A stretch of DNA of 64,000 bases. It comes from Asanoa iriomotensis. Its GTDB lineage: Bacteria > Actinomycetota > Actinomycetes > Mycobacteriales > Micromonosporaceae. The translations under genes and the position numbers were made by a program. The stretch's first letter is position 1; each line of letters begins with the position of its first letter. This document shows positions 1-8,584 of the stretch, piece after piece. Where the stretch lies: the NCBI RefSeq assembly GCF_016862515.1, contig NZ_BONC01000015.1:62001-126000 (forward strand), read 5' to 3'. The notes under the pieces are model-generated. The model made no database searches. It worked only from the letters and a program-made list of their open reading frames with translations, and had not been told where the DNA came from.

Positions 1-2
1 CC

Positions 3-2903
3 GGCTCGTACCTGCACCGCCGCGGCAACGCCTACCTGTTGACGGCTCCGTCCGGCATGTTGGACCTGGTGGCCTTCCGGGGGCTCGTCGAGGCGGCGGA
101 GGAGGCCCTCGCGGGGCATCGTCACGAAACGGCGCTCGATCGCTACATCGAAGCGCTCGGCCTGTGGCAGGGCCGTGCGGGCGAGGGATTCACGCATGGG
201 CCGACGGCGTTGCCGATCTTCGCGGCCCTCGACGACGAGTTCCACACCGCATGCGCGGCGGCGGCCGAACTGGCGATCTCGCTGGGCCGGCCGGAGCTCC
301 TGCTGCCGGCCTTGCGGCTGGCCGCATCGACGGCGCCGTTCCATGAATCGGTGCAGGCCAGCCTCATTGCCGTCCTCGGGGCCGCCGGACGCCGTGCGGA
401 GGCGCTGTCGACGTTCCGGGCGGTCAGCGCCTGCCTTGCCGACGAGCTCGGTGTCGACCCCGGCCCGGCGCTGCAAGCGGCATATCTGCGGGTACTGGCG
501 CAGCCTCCGACGTCTCCGGTCGTGTCGGGTGCGGACGTCGCGGGTGACGGCCCGTCGGCGCCAGCGGCGGCCGGGCTGGTCGGCCGGGCCGAGGAGCTCG
601 CCATCCTGCGGCACGCCGTCGAGAAGGCACTCACCGGCCACTCGGCGCTCGCCGTCGTCGAAGGCGAACCGGGCGTGGGCAAGACCCGCCTGCTGCAGGA
701 GGCCGCCGCCGAAGCGAGCCGGCTCGGCGCGTTCGTGGTCTGGGGTTCCTGCCTGGAAGGTGATGGAACGCCGTCGATGTGGCCGTGGGAGCAGGTGCTC
801 CGCCCGATCCTCGACAGCCTGCCGGCGCCGTTGCGGGAGCACTGGCTCGCCGGTGAGCTCGGCGGCCTCCTCGAACCGCGAACGGACACGGCGGTCGCGC
901 CCGCGGTGCCGGACAGCGGCGCCCAGTTCCGCCTGCTCGAACAGGTCGTCACCGTCGTCGGGCAGGCCTCGGCGCAACGGCCCACGCTGCTGATCGTCGA
1001 TGATCTTCAATGGGCGGACATCGCCTCGCTCCGGCTGTTCGGCCACCTCGCGGCCCGGCTACCCGCCGGCACGGTGATCATCGGCGCGTTCCGTGACCGG
1101 GCACCCGTGCCCGGCTCTGAATTGTCGCGGGTCCTGGCCGCGGCCAGTCGGCTGCCGGACCACCGCAGGATCCGGCTCGGCCCGCTCGGCCTGACCGAGG
1201 TCACCGAGCTCATCCGCCGCGAAACCGGCCAGGAACCGGACGCTGACGTCGCCCGCGGCATCCATGCGCGTACGGCTGGCAACCCGTTCTTCGTGCGCGA
1301 GCTGTCCCGGCTCCTGAACGACGGCGGCTCGCTGCGCGACGGCGAGGCGGCCGGGGTGCCCGCCACCGTACGAGACGTGGTCCGCGACCGGCTGACCGGT
1401 CTCGACGACACCGCTCGCGACCTGCTGCAGGTCGCCGCGCTCATCGGCCGCGACGTGGACCTCGCCCTGCTCGCCGGCGCGGCCGGCGTCGAGGTCGCGG
1501 ACTGCCTCGAACGCCTCGAACCGCTTCACGCGCTCGGTCTGCTGGAAACCAGGCCGGAAAGCCCGCACTCGCTCCGGTTCGCGCACGACCTCGTCCGCGA
1601 GTCGGTCACCGAGACCACCACGCGGCAGCAGGCCGTCCGGCTGCATCTGCGCGTTGCCGACGCCCTCGAACGCACCCACGTGGACGACGAGTCTGTCGCC
1701 GAACGCCTCGCGTACCACCTGTGGGCCGCCGGCCCGCTCGCCGACCCGGCTCGCACCGCGAAGGCACTGGCCCGCGCCGGCCGCCGCGCGGCGGCCAAGC
1801 TCGCGTTCGCGGCCGCGGCTCGGCACCTGGAGTCGGCCGCCCAGATCGCGCGCACGGCCGGCCTGCGGGACCTGGAGCTGTCGGTCCTGTCACTGCTCAC
1901 CCTGGTCGCCAGGCGGCACGCGGGATACGGCGGCTCGACGTTCGACCTGCTGGAGCGGGCCGAGTACCTGGCCCGCACGCTCGGCCACGAGACGCAGGCC
2001 GTCGACTTCCTGTTCATCCGGCTGGTCGGCGCCTACACGTCGATCGAGAAGGACCGTGGGAGGTGGGCTCGCCGGTTGTACGAGCGGGGACAGGCGTCGG
2101 CCGACCCGATCGTCCAGGCGTACGGTCGGCAAGCCTGGGGCCTGTACCAGTGGGACATCGGCGACATCGGCGAGGCGTACCGCTGCCTGCGCGCCCTGGG
2201 CGACACCGGCGCACACCACCGTGCCAGCGACCTCGGACCGTGGAAGGTGCCGAACGAATGGATCGGTTGGCTGGCCGTGATCACCGCGTTGCACGGCGAT
2301 GTCGAGACGGCACGGTCCGCGATCGACAAGGCCTACCAAGCCGACGAAGACCCGTTCGCGATGTCGGTCTGGGCCTACTACCACACCATGGCGGCCTCGA
2401 TGGCCGGTGACGCACGATGGGCGAGGTGGGCGGCCGAGCGGTGGATCGCGGCCGGCGCCGACCGCTCCGGCGTCGCGCAGGAGCACTACATCCGGCTGGA
2501 CTGGCTCTGGGCCTGTGCGCTGACCGGCGACGACCCCGCCGGCAAGGCGGCAGAGGCCGAACAACTCCTGGCCGCGACTCTCCTGCACCCGCCGCGCTGG
2601 GGCATCGCCTACCACTACGGACTCATCGCCGAGATGTGGCTGGCAGCCGACCTGCCCGACGCGGCCGCAACCGCCCTCGACCGGGCCGACCAGGCCCTCA
2701 CGGCCTACGGCCAACGTTTCGCCGAAGGGCTCCTGCTGTTGCTGCGCGCACGCCTGCTGCACGTCCGCGGCGCATCCGTCGACGTCGTACGGGCCGCCGC
2801 CGAGGCAGCCCGCGCCCGATCGGACGAACGCGGGGCTTACCTGTTCTCGCGCCGCGCCGAGCGGTTCCTGGCCGACATCGACCAGGAATCCGCGGTCAGC
2901 TGA
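3..2903 (+). CDS. AfsR/SARP-type regulator with BTAD and AAA ATPase domains, 5' end outside window
   Basis: The reading frame is open to the left window edge, and the residues before the first possible start (GSYLHRRGNAYLL) are the end of an OmpR-like winged-helix domain, so the gene is 5'-truncated here. The visible part begins with a bacterial transcriptional activator (BTAD) domain ending near ELGVDPGPAL. A STAND/AAA domain follows, with Walker A GEPGVGKTRLL (about 205 residues in) and Walker B LLIVDDLQWAD. A long alpha-helical TPR-like region fills the rest to the end. Such proteins bind promoter repeats and usually activate secondary-metabolite or morphogenesis genes. No biosynthetic cluster is visible on this side; its targets may lie to the left. 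Domain calls are strong; the target is unknown. Confidence 0.9.
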   Translation, partial: GSYLHRRGNAYLLTAPSGMLDLVAFRGLVEAAEEALAGHRHETALDRYIEALGLWQGRAGEGFTHGPTALPIFAALDDEFHTACAAAAELAISLGRPELLLPALRLAASTAPFHESVQASLIAVLGAAGRRAEALSTFRAVSACLADELGVDPGPALQAAYLRVLAQPPTSPVVSGADVAGDGPSAPAAAGLVGRAEELAILRHAVEKALTGHSALAVVEGEPGVGKTRLLQEAAAEASRLGAFVVWGSCLEGDGTPSMWPWEQVLRPILDSLPAPLREHWLAGELGGLLEPRTDTAVAPAVPDSGAQFRLLEQVVTVVGQASAQRPTLLIVDDLQWADIASLRLFGHLAARLPAGTVIIGAFRDRAPVPGSELSRVLAAASRLPDHRRIRLGPLGLTEVTELIRRETGQEPDADVARGIHARTAGNPFFVRELSRLLNDGGSLRDGEAAGVPATVRDVVRDRLTGLDDTARDLLQVAALIGRDVDLALLAGAAGVEVADCLERLEPLHALGLLETRPESPHSLRFAHDLVRESVTETTTRQQAVRLHLRVADALERTHVDDESVAERLAYHLWAAGPLADPARTAKALARAGRRAAAKLAFAAAARHLESAAQIARTAGLRDLELSVLSLLTLVARRHAGYGGSTFDLLERAEYLARTLGHETQAVDFLFIRLVGAYTSIEKDRGRWARRLYERGQASADPIVQAYGRQAWGLYQWDIGDIGEAYRCLRALGDTGAHHRASDLGPWKVPNEWIGWLAVITALHGDVETARSAIDKAYQADEDPFAMSVWAYYHTMAASMAGDARWARWAAERWIAAGADRSGVAQEHYIRLDWLWACALTGDDPAGKAAEAEQLLAATLLHPPRWGIAYHYGLIAEMWLAADLPDAAATALDRADQALTAYGQRFAEGLLLLLRARLLHVRGASVDVVRAAAEAARARSDERGAYLFSRRAERFLADIDQESAVS

Positions 2904-3558
2904 TCGCGAAGTCTGCGTTGTGCCTCGCGACCAGGGTCGGGAGTTCGTCCAGCGAATCGATGCGGAACAGGCATTGGTCGGACACGGACGCGGTGTCGAG
3001 GATGTAGCCCCACGGGCCGCGGCGGATCAGGCAGGTTCGCATGCCGGCCTCGTGCGCCGGGCGCACGTCGTTGTCGGGCCGGTCGCCGACGTACAGGATC
3101 GACGACGGGTCGCCGCCGCCTTCGTGGACGACCCGTTCGAAGAAGGCCGGTGACGGCTTCGACACGCCCCAGCCCTCCGACGTGCCGATCATGTCCACGG
3201 ACAGGTCGAGCGCGCGGAGGATCGGCTCGGCGTGTGCCGGCTGGTTGCCGGCCAGGCCGACGAACAGACCCTGCTCCCGCAAGGCGGTCAGGCACGCACG
3301 CGCGTCCGGGTAGAGATCCTCTTCGCCGAACGACTCGGCCTTGCCCGCGGCTGCCCGGCGCTCGCGTTCGGCCGCGAGGTCGATTCCCGGCCGGAAGGCC
3401 TCGAACGTCTCGCTGTAGTCGAGACCCCGCGCGATGACCGCACCGAGGACCGCCGAGAGCGTGTGCCGGGGAACGCCGAGCCAGTCGGCCCAGGTCTCGA
3501 ACTCGCGCGATTCGTCGAGAATGGTCCCGCCGACATCGAGAAAGACCGCCTTGATCAC
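2896..3558 (-). CDS. HAD-superfamily hydrolase
   Basis: A 220-residue haloacid dehalogenase-like phosphatase. Motif I is FLDVGGTI at the N-terminus (the nucleophile Asp followed by GG rather than the more usual DGT). Motif II is near LAGNQPA, and motif IV is YVGDRPDNDV, which binds Mg2+. Length and the helical cap segment after motif I (about residues 20-95) fit subfamily IA enzymes. The substrate cannot be told from sequence. Its stop overlaps the end of the convergent SARP-type gene by 8 nt. Confidence 0.85.
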   Translation of the reverse strand: MIKAVFLDVGGTILDESREFETWADWLGVPRHTLSAVLGAVIARGLDYSETFEAFRPGIDLAAERERRAAAGKAESFGEEDLYPDARACLTALREQGLFVGLAGNQPAHAEPILRALDLSVDMIGTSEGWGVSKPSPAFFERVVHEGGGDPSSILYVGDRPDNDVRPAHEAGMRTCLIRRGPWGYILDTASVSDQCLFRIDSLDELPTLVARHNADFAIS

Positions 3559-3625
3559 TCGCGTCCTCCGTCACGCTGGCGCTGTCCGTGGATCATATAG
3601 ACGCAGGCGTGTCTGCGGGCTCAGG

Positions 3626-4771
3626 TCATTCGCGCCACGGGCTTTGGGGGCGGCGGCGATGGCGTAGCCAGCGGCGGCGGGGGCGGCGTGGTGGGTGGTT
3701 CGCGCGCCAGCGGACCTCGCCGCGGATGTTGCCGCTGCCCGCCAGGAACAGGTCGATCCAGCGCGTGCCTGGCGTGGCGTCCACCAGCAACGCGCGGGCC
3801 AACAGCGTCAGGGGGACCGCGAGCACCGCACCCACCCCGCCCAGGATGAAGGTCCAGAAGATCAGCGACAGGAACGTCACCGTCACCGACAGGTTGACGG
3901 TGTCGCCCACGATCTTCGGTTGGACGATCGACTGCAGGACGAAGTTGATCACGCTGTAGACGACGATCACCACGACCGCCAGGCCGACGCCGCCCTCCAA
4001 CAGGGCGAGCACCGCTGGTGGGGCCAGGCCGATGACGAAGCCGATGTTCGGGATGTAGTTCGTGACGAACGCCAGCACCGCCCAGATGACCACCAGGGGA
4101 ATGCCCAGGATCCACAGTGCGATGCCGTCGAAGATGGCTACCACCAGGCCGAAGATCGTGGAGACCACCAGGTAGCGGCGGGTGCCCGAGACGAACTGGC
4201 GCAGTGCCTTGGTCAGGCCCGGGCGGATCAGGTCCACGCGCGCCATCCGGCTCGGGTAGCCGCCCGTCTCCACCGCCATGAACAGCAGCAGGGTGATCAG
4301 GAAGACGGTGTTGGTCAGCAGGTTGAGCACCGCGCCGGCGACCCTCGAGGCGATGTTGGCCAACGTGCTCGGGTCGAGGCGGGTGACCAACTGCTGCGCG
4401 TTGCCGGCTTCGACGCCCTGGTCCTGCAGCCACTGCTGCACGCTGTCGACGATGTCGCTGACCCGGTCCGAGTAGCGCGGCGCGATCCCCGCCAACTGGA
4501 CGCCGGCCGCGACCAGCGACGCCACGCCGGCGGCCAGGATGCCGTACAACGCGAGGATCAACACCGTGGTGGCCAGCCAGCCCGGCATCCAGCGGGCCAG
4601 CATCGTGCGGATCGGGCTCAGCGTGACGACGAGGATCAGCGCCAGCAGGATCGGACCGAGCAGCTCGCCGGCCGCGCGCATCCCGGCGATCACCACGACC
4701 AGCGCCGCGGTGACGAACAGGGCACGCGTCACTCCCGCGGTGCCGCGCCGATCGTCCCCGCCGGTCCGCAC
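3626..4771 (-). CDS. AI-2E family transporter (PerM-like permease)
   Basis: A 381-residue integral membrane protein. Paired hydrophobic helices sit near the N-terminus (ALFVTAALVVVIAGM, LLGPILLALILVV, TTVLILALYGIL). A hydrophilic middle section is followed by the conserved C-terminal helix bundle with FVTNYIPNIGFVIGLAPPAVLALLEGG, the usual PerM/AI-2E signature region. Family members are a mixed group of exporters or Na+/H+ antiporters, so autoinducer transport should not be assumed. The tail is a 30-residue Arg/Pro-rich cytosolic extension. The start at 4771 was chosen because upstream codons do not look coding. Confidence 0.85.
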   Translation of the reverse strand: MRTGGDDRRGTAGVTRALFVTAALVVVIAGMRAAGELLGPILLALILVVTLSPIRTMLARWMPGWLATTVLILALYGILAAGVASLVAAGVQLAGIAPRYSDRVSDIVDSVQQWLQDQGVEAGNAQQLVTRLDPSTLANIASRVAGAVLNLLTNTVFLITLLLFMAVETGGYPSRMARVDLIRPGLTKALRQFVSGTRRYLVVSTIFGLVVAIFDGIALWILGIPLVVIWAVLAFVTNYIPNIGFVIGLAPPAVLALLEGGVGLAVVVIVVYSVINFVLQSIVQPKIVGDTVNLSVTVTFLSLIFWTFILGGVGAVLAVPLTLLARALLVDATPGTRWIDLFLAGSGNIRGEVRWRANHPPRRPRRRWLRHRRRPQSPWRE

Positions 4772-4927
4772 AGTTCATCTCATCACGTACCACCATTTTA
4801 GGGCACAAATCGCGAATGACGTACGGATGGGAACCTGCCGATAACGAACATGAAGATCTGTCCAACATGGTTACCTGACAGCGGATTCATGAGCTTTACC
4901 CGCACAGCGACCAGTTGGGGTGATCTT

Positions 4928-5518
4928 GTGACGATATCCGTGCTCGCCCGCCTCGGCGGAGCTGCCGTCGTGGCGGCCGTGATCGGTCTTGGCGCCGCGC
5001 CGGCCTCGGCCTCCGGGGTGACGATCCACATCGACCAGGCGGACGTCGGCCAGACCGCCGCCGCGTTCCCCGTGCACCAGTGCGACCCGAACCTCGGCGG
5101 CGGCCCGTTCGCCGGCGAGGACGTCTGGGTCTTCGCCCTGCCACGCCCCCAGGAGCAGGGCGAGTTCCGCTCCGTGACGATCGAGTTCGCCACCGAGGGC
5201 GGCCCGGTCACCGAGACAATCACTACGACACCGGCGGCCGACCGCGCGATCGTCGGCGACCGCGCCTGGATCCGCACGTCCGCGGGCCTGTCACCGTCGG
5301 GCGAGCTGGTCAACCCGTTCTCGATCATCAACGCCACCGCGGTGATCACCGGCGCCGACGGCACCTTCGACCTGGCACAAACCTGCCCGGCCGGCCTGCC
5401 CGTCACGGGCCCGGAGGTAGCCGGCCAGTCCGTGACCAGGGTCGCCGGCCTCGGCGGCGCGATGACCCTCGCGGGCCTGCTCCTGGTCGCCCTCCAACGA
5501 CGACGCCGCACCGCCTGA
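4928..5518 (+). CDS. Secreted LPXTG-type (LPVTG) cell-wall anchored protein
   Basis: Starting at GTG 4928, behind a GGGGT purine run, gives 196 residues. There is a signal peptide (VAAVIGLGAAPASASG) and an extracellular beta-rich domain with two Cys. A classical sortase sorting signal closes the protein: LPVTG near residue 157, a hydrophobic helix (GAMTLAGLLLVALQ), then RRRR. An in-frame ATG at 4850 exists but would add a non-signal-like leader. The protein should be anchored to peptidoglycan by a housekeeping sortase (class E in actinobacteria usually prefers LAXTG; LPVTG is nearer the class A type). The extracellular domain is not recognised. A strong terminator follows 8 nt after the stop. 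Confidence 0.8.
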   Translation: MTISVLARLGGAAVVAAVIGLGAAPASASGVTIHIDQADVGQTAAAFPVHQCDPNLGGGPFAGEDVWVFALPRPQEQGEFRSVTIEFATEGGPVTETITTTPAADRAIVGDRAWIRTSAGLSPSGELVNPFSIINATAVITGADGTFDLAQTCPAGLPVTGPEVAGQSVTRVAGLGGAMTLAGLLLVALQRRRRTA

Positions 5519-5525
5519 CCGGCGA

Positions 5526-5560
5526 AAGCGCCGGGCACCAGCAACGGGTGCCCGGCGCTT
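5526..5560 (+). terminator. Perfect 14-bp stem terminator hairpin
   Basis: Arms 5526-5539 and 5547-5560 are exact reverse complements (14 bp) around a 7-nt loop, directly after the LPVTG gene. There is no T-tract, as is usual for high-GC actinobacterial terminators. Confidence 0.85.
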
Positions 5561-6052
5561 GGGGGTGCCTCGCGGGTCAGGGCGGCGGGACGGGCCTTGG
5601 GATTGTCGCCGTCCGCGGGTCGCTAACGATCGACAGAACCGGTCGTTGAAGCTGGACGAGTACGAGCCTCGCACCTGTGGGACGGCGTACGTAAGGGGGT
5701 GGGCCACCGGCGCCGGCCGCCCCACCGGGCCATGATCATGTGGGACTCATCAGGAAGCTCCTGGGCCGCACCGCTGATCGTGTGCACCAGGTCTGGTCGA
5801 CACGCCGTGCGGGAACACGACCAGCCGCACACGATCACGCCGCAGGGCGTCCAACCGTGGCGACCAGCCGCACCTGATCACGCGCGGGTGTCTCGGGATC
5901 CCGGTCGCCAGCGTCCGATCACGAACCGGCCGTTGCAAAACGGTTTCCCGGTTCTGGCACACCCGACCAGGCGAACACCGCGCGCGATGCGCAACCCCCA
6001 GATCCCCGGCGGCTCAACCAACAGCGACCATCGACCGCCTGGATGAGATCGC
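5561..6052. other. 492-nt gene-poor stretch with inverted and direct repeats
   Basis: No reading frame here has family resemblance or a ribosome binding site. The stretch does hold repeats. TGATCGTGTGC at 5775-5785 is the exact inverse of 5827-5837, with inner arms CTGGTC 5793-5798 and GACCAG 5819-5824. A 22-nt unit at 5819-5840 recurs at 5862-5883 with two mismatches. These could be regulatory sites, a structured RNA or the debris of a lost element. Confidence 0.5.
5775..5883. repeat. Nested inverted repeat plus 22-nt direct repeat
   Basis: An 11-bp perfect inverted repeat (5775-5785 / 5827-5837) encloses a second 6-bp pair (5793-5798 / 5819-5824). The right arm region is itself part of a 22-nt direct repeat (5819-5840 and 5862-5883, 20 of 22 identical, start-to-start 43 nt). 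The function is unknown. Confidence 0.6.
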
Positions 6053-6475
6053 CTAGGCGGTGTCCACCCCGCGATGCACCCGCACCGTACGCTCGATCAA
6101 CTCCCGCAGCGCGGCCTCGTCCACGTCGGCGAGCCGGTTGAGATACAGACATCCCTTGCCGGTCTTGAACGTCCCGAGCCGGGCCACCGTCCGCGGATAG
6201 CGCTCCTCGTAGCCACCGACCAGATAGACGACCAGGCTGGTCTTGCGCGGCGAGAAACCCACCAGCGGCGCGTCACCTTCCCGCCCGCTCTCGTACCGGT
6301 AGTGGTAGTTGCCGAACCCCACGATGCTGGCGCCGAACATCCGCGCCGGCTCCCCGCTGATCTCACCCATGATCGCGAGGAGCCGGTACGCGTCGGCCCG
6401 GCGCCGCTCGTCGGCCACGGCGTCGAGGAACGGCTCGACGGCCGCGTTGGTCGATTGCGTGGACATGCCGCCCAT
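6053..6475 (-). CDS. DUF1801 (YdhG-like) domain protein
   Basis: A 140-residue cytosolic protein with the DUF1801 pattern. It has an N-terminal helix (VEPFLDAVADERRRADAYRL), then GEPARMFGASIVGFGNYHYRYESG, then FSPRKTSLVVYLVGG and a C-terminal helix. The fold resembles the frataxin/YdhG-type alpha-beta sandwich, and the biochemical role of the family is not established. A 9-nt gap separates its start from the end of a possible 39-residue frame at 6485-6604, so it could be cotranscribed with the upstream PadR gene. Confidence 0.8.
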   Translation of the reverse strand: MGGMSTQSTNAAVEPFLDAVADERRRADAYRLLAIMGEISGEPARMFGASIVGFGNYHYRYESGREGDAPLVGFSPRKTSLVVYLVGGYEERYPRTVARLGTFKTGKGCLYLNRLADVDEAALRELIERTVRVHRGVDTA

Positions 6476-6484
6476 CGTCCCAGG

Positions 6485-6604
6485 TCAGTCGAGAACCGCC
6501 AGCTCCTCCGGGGTCAGGAGCCGGGAACGGATCAGGAAGCGCACGCCTTCCGGGGCTTCGAGCGAGAAACCACTGCCGCGCCCGGGTACGACGTCGACCG
6601 TCAC
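6485..6604 (-). CDS. Possible 39-residue small protein downstream of PadR
   Basis: A GTG start at 6604 opens a 39-codon frame (ending RLLTPEELAVLD) between the PadR stop and the DUF1801 gene, on the same strand. A GGGGCGG purine run lies upstream. The translation reads like a genuine alpha/beta fragment rather than an Arg/Pro-rich shadow, but it matches no family I know. It could also be a remnant of a larger gene. Confidence 0.35.
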   Translation of the reverse strand: MTVDVVPGRGSGFSLEAPEGVRFLIRSRLLTPEELAVLD

Positions 6605-6654
6605 GGCGCCGGCGCCGCCCCACGCGGATGTTGGTTTCTGCGAGGGCGGGGCGG

Positions 6655-7164
6655 CTACTCGATGTCTTCGAGAAAGCGCAGCGCCGCTTCGGCGTTCTCC
6701 AGGCGCCAGCTCAGCAGGACGCGGCCGAAGCCGGTCGACGCCGCGCGCTGGTGGTCCAGGGCGGCGTGCACGTCGGTGAGCACCGCGCGCTGTGCCGACG
6801 CCAGCGGGCCGAGGCTCAGGCCGCGGCGCATCCGGAGGGCGATCTTGACGAGCAGCTCCGAGCGCATGTCGCGGACGTGGGTGACCGGGCGGTCGAGCCA
6901 GCCGGCGGCGGCTGCGGCGCCGTCGGCGGTGGTGGCCACGATGGACCGTCGGGGTCCGCGGGCACCGGCCTCCGTCGACTCCACCGTCACCAGGTCGAGT
7001 TCGATCAGCCGGTCGATCGAGCGGTAGACCAGCGGCCGGGGGATCTGCCACACCCGGCCGATCTCGGCACCCTCGGCGGTCAGCGCCGCGACTGCGAACC
7101 CGTGGGTGGGCGCCTCGTCGACGAGCGCCAGCACGATCCACGTACCAAGAGGCAGGTCGACCAC
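6655..7164 (-). CDS. PadR-family transcriptional regulator
   Basis: A 169-residue regulator. The N-terminal winged helix is PadR-like: LGTWIVLALVDEAPTHGFAVAAL, then IPRPLVYRSIDRLIELDLVTVE as recognition helix and wing start. The C-terminal helical dimerisation part (RMRRGLSLGPLASAQRAVL...) resembles Vir_act_alpha_C. PadR proteins usually repress a neighbouring transporter or detoxification gene. The DUF1801 gene downstream is the only obvious partner here. The divergent zinc-finger gene starts 89 nt away, so their promoters share a short region. Confidence 0.88.
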   Translation of the reverse strand: MVDLPLGTWIVLALVDEAPTHGFAVAALTAEGAEIGRVWQIPRPLVYRSIDRLIELDLVTVESTEAGARGPRRSIVATTADGAAAAAGWLDRPVTHVRDMRSELLVKIALRMRRGLSLGPLASAQRAVLTDVHAALDHQRAASTGFGRVLLSWRLENAEAALRFLEDIE

Positions 7165-7253
7165 GGCCGACAGCCTAAAACCTCGGGCGGCTTCCGGGCG
7201 GGCGATCCTGCCGGTAGTCTCATTGTGACTACCGAACGGATGGTGGTGGGGCG

Positions 7254-8231
7254 ATGCGACCTCTCGGGAGACTCGCGGACGGCACGCCCTGTTACGCGCC
7301 GGTGGGCCGGATGGTCGCTGACGGCGACCGGGTCTGCTGCCACCTCTGCGGGCGCTTCTTCCTGTCGGTGGCCAGCCACATCCGGGTGCACGGCTGGGTC
7401 AAGACCGACTACGTCGCCGCGTTCGGGCTGGAGTTGGGCAACCCGTTGACGGGCGAGGCCACCCGCAAGCGGCGCGCGGCCGCGTTCACCGCCCGGTTCG
7501 CGGCCGAGCCGGCGATCCAGCACGCGCACGCCCGCGCCCACGAACGCGCCCGCAGCGGCGCGCTGACCGCCGCGGCCGCCGACGCCGCCCGGGGCCGGCC
7601 GCATCCGCCCGAGCGCCGCGCCAAGACCCTGCGCACGCTGGCCGGCATCAGCCGCGTGGCGCGGGCCGACGGCAGCCGGCGCGCCGCGGCGGACCGGATG
7701 GCCGTGTTGGCGGCGGCGGTCGCGGCCGGGTTCGGGTTCGCGGACTTCCCGGGGTACGTCGCGGACCGGCTCGACCGGGGCCTGAGCATGGCGGCGATCA
7801 GCCGCGAGGCCGGCCTCCACAAGGACTGGGTGTCCCGGCGGCTGCGCGGCGTGGCACCGGGCGTCGTGCCACCGTCGCGTTCGGACAGTCGCCTGCGGCC
7901 GGCCGCGCTGCGCCTGGGGTTCGCCGACACCGCGAGCTATCTACGCGCCCGGCACGTCGACGAGCACCGTACGGTCGCGGCCATCGCCCGTGAGGCCGGT
8001 GTGTCACCGCCGACCGTGCGGGCGGCGTTGGGCGAGCACGGGTTGCGCGCGGTCGCGCACGCCACCAAACGCCACCTCGCGCAGGCGCGCGGCGCGGCGG
8101 TCGCCCAGGCGTTCGGCTATCCGACCCTGACCGCCTACATCGCGGCCCGCCGCGGTGCCGGCGCCACCTGGCGCGGCCTGGCCGCCGAGTCCGGCCTGCC
8201 GGAGACCACGCTGCGCCGCCACGCCGCCTGA
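7254..8231 (+). CDS. Ros/MucR-type zinc-finger protein with three repeated HTH-like units
   Basis: A 325-residue protein. Near the N-terminus Cys29, Cys32, His42 and His46 (CHLCGRFFLSVASHIRVH) form a CX2CX9HX3H zinc finger of the prokaryotic Ros/MucR kind, followed by GWVKTDYVAAFGLELG, which is also typical of that domain. A basic Ala/Arg-rich linker comes next. Three copies of one roughly 40-residue unit follow at about 159-200, 221-262 and 286-325. Each has a G-F/Y-x(2-5)-Y-x(3)-R start and a helix-turn-helix such as AAISREAGLHKDWVSRRL, AAIAREAGVSPPTVRAAL or RGLAAESGLPETTLRRH. It is a likely sequence-specific DNA-binding protein. The architecture is much longer than MucR (about 140 residues), and the target is unknown. 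Confidence 0.75.
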   Translation: MRPLGRLADGTPCYAPVGRMVADGDRVCCHLCGRFFLSVASHIRVHGWVKTDYVAAFGLELGNPLTGEATRKRRAAAFTARFAAEPAIQHAHARAHERARSGALTAAAADAARGRPHPPERRAKTLRTLAGISRVARADGSRRAAADRMAVLAAAVAAGFGFADFPGYVADRLDRGLSMAAISREAGLHKDWVSRRLRGVAPGVVPPSRSDSRLRPAALRLGFADTASYLRARHVDEHRTVAAIAREAGVSPPTVRAALGEHGLRAVAHATKRHLAQARGAAVAQAFGYPTLTAYIAARRGAGATWRGLAAESGLPETTLRRHAA

Positions 8232-8285
8232 CGGCAAGAACGCGTCAGGAATCCCGGCCGCGCGGTCAAGGACACGTCAAGACGC

Positions 8286-8474
8286 TTGGTGCGGGCGCTG
8301 CGACGCGCCGAGCCTTGTGGCGTGGACGCCTGGTCGAGTCGCCGCGAGATCATCCGCCGCAGCCGGGCGCACGGTGCCCGTCGCTCGGACGTGGTTGCCG
8401 CGTCCGTGGTCGTCGCCCTGCGGCTGGGTCTGCTGCTCGCGTTCGCCGCCGTCGCCGGCCTGCTGATGCGCTGA
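8286..8474 (+). CDS. Possible 62-residue small membrane protein
   Basis: The frame from 8286 has a basic N-terminal half and one C-terminal hydrophobic segment (DVVAASVVVALRLGLLLAFAAVAGLLMR). No convincing ribosome binding site or family resemblance. It sits alone between the zinc-finger gene and the nrd control region and may be a chance frame. Confidence 0.3.
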   Translation: MVRALRRAEPCGVDAWSSRREIIRRSRAHGARRSDVVAASVVVALRLGLLLAFAAVAGLLMR

Positions 8475-8568
8475 GGGGCCGCGACCCTACCGGTCGCGGT
8501 GCGCCGCGTCGGCCGCGCCGCGCCGGTGCGCAAGGTGACGTTCGGCATACACCTACCCCGACACGCCG

Positions 8569-8584
8569 ACACCACATCTGGTGT
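8569..8584 (+). promoter_or_regulatory. NrdR box 1
   Basis: ACACCACATCTGGTGT is a 16-bp palindrome matching the NrdR box pattern (acaCwAtATaTwGtgt-like). It overlaps the -35 region of the predicted nrdAB promoter. NrdR is the (d)ATP-sensing repressor of ribonucleotide reductase genes. Box 2 starts exactly 32 bp downstream, three helical turns, the spacing known for cooperative NrdR binding. Confidence 0.85.
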
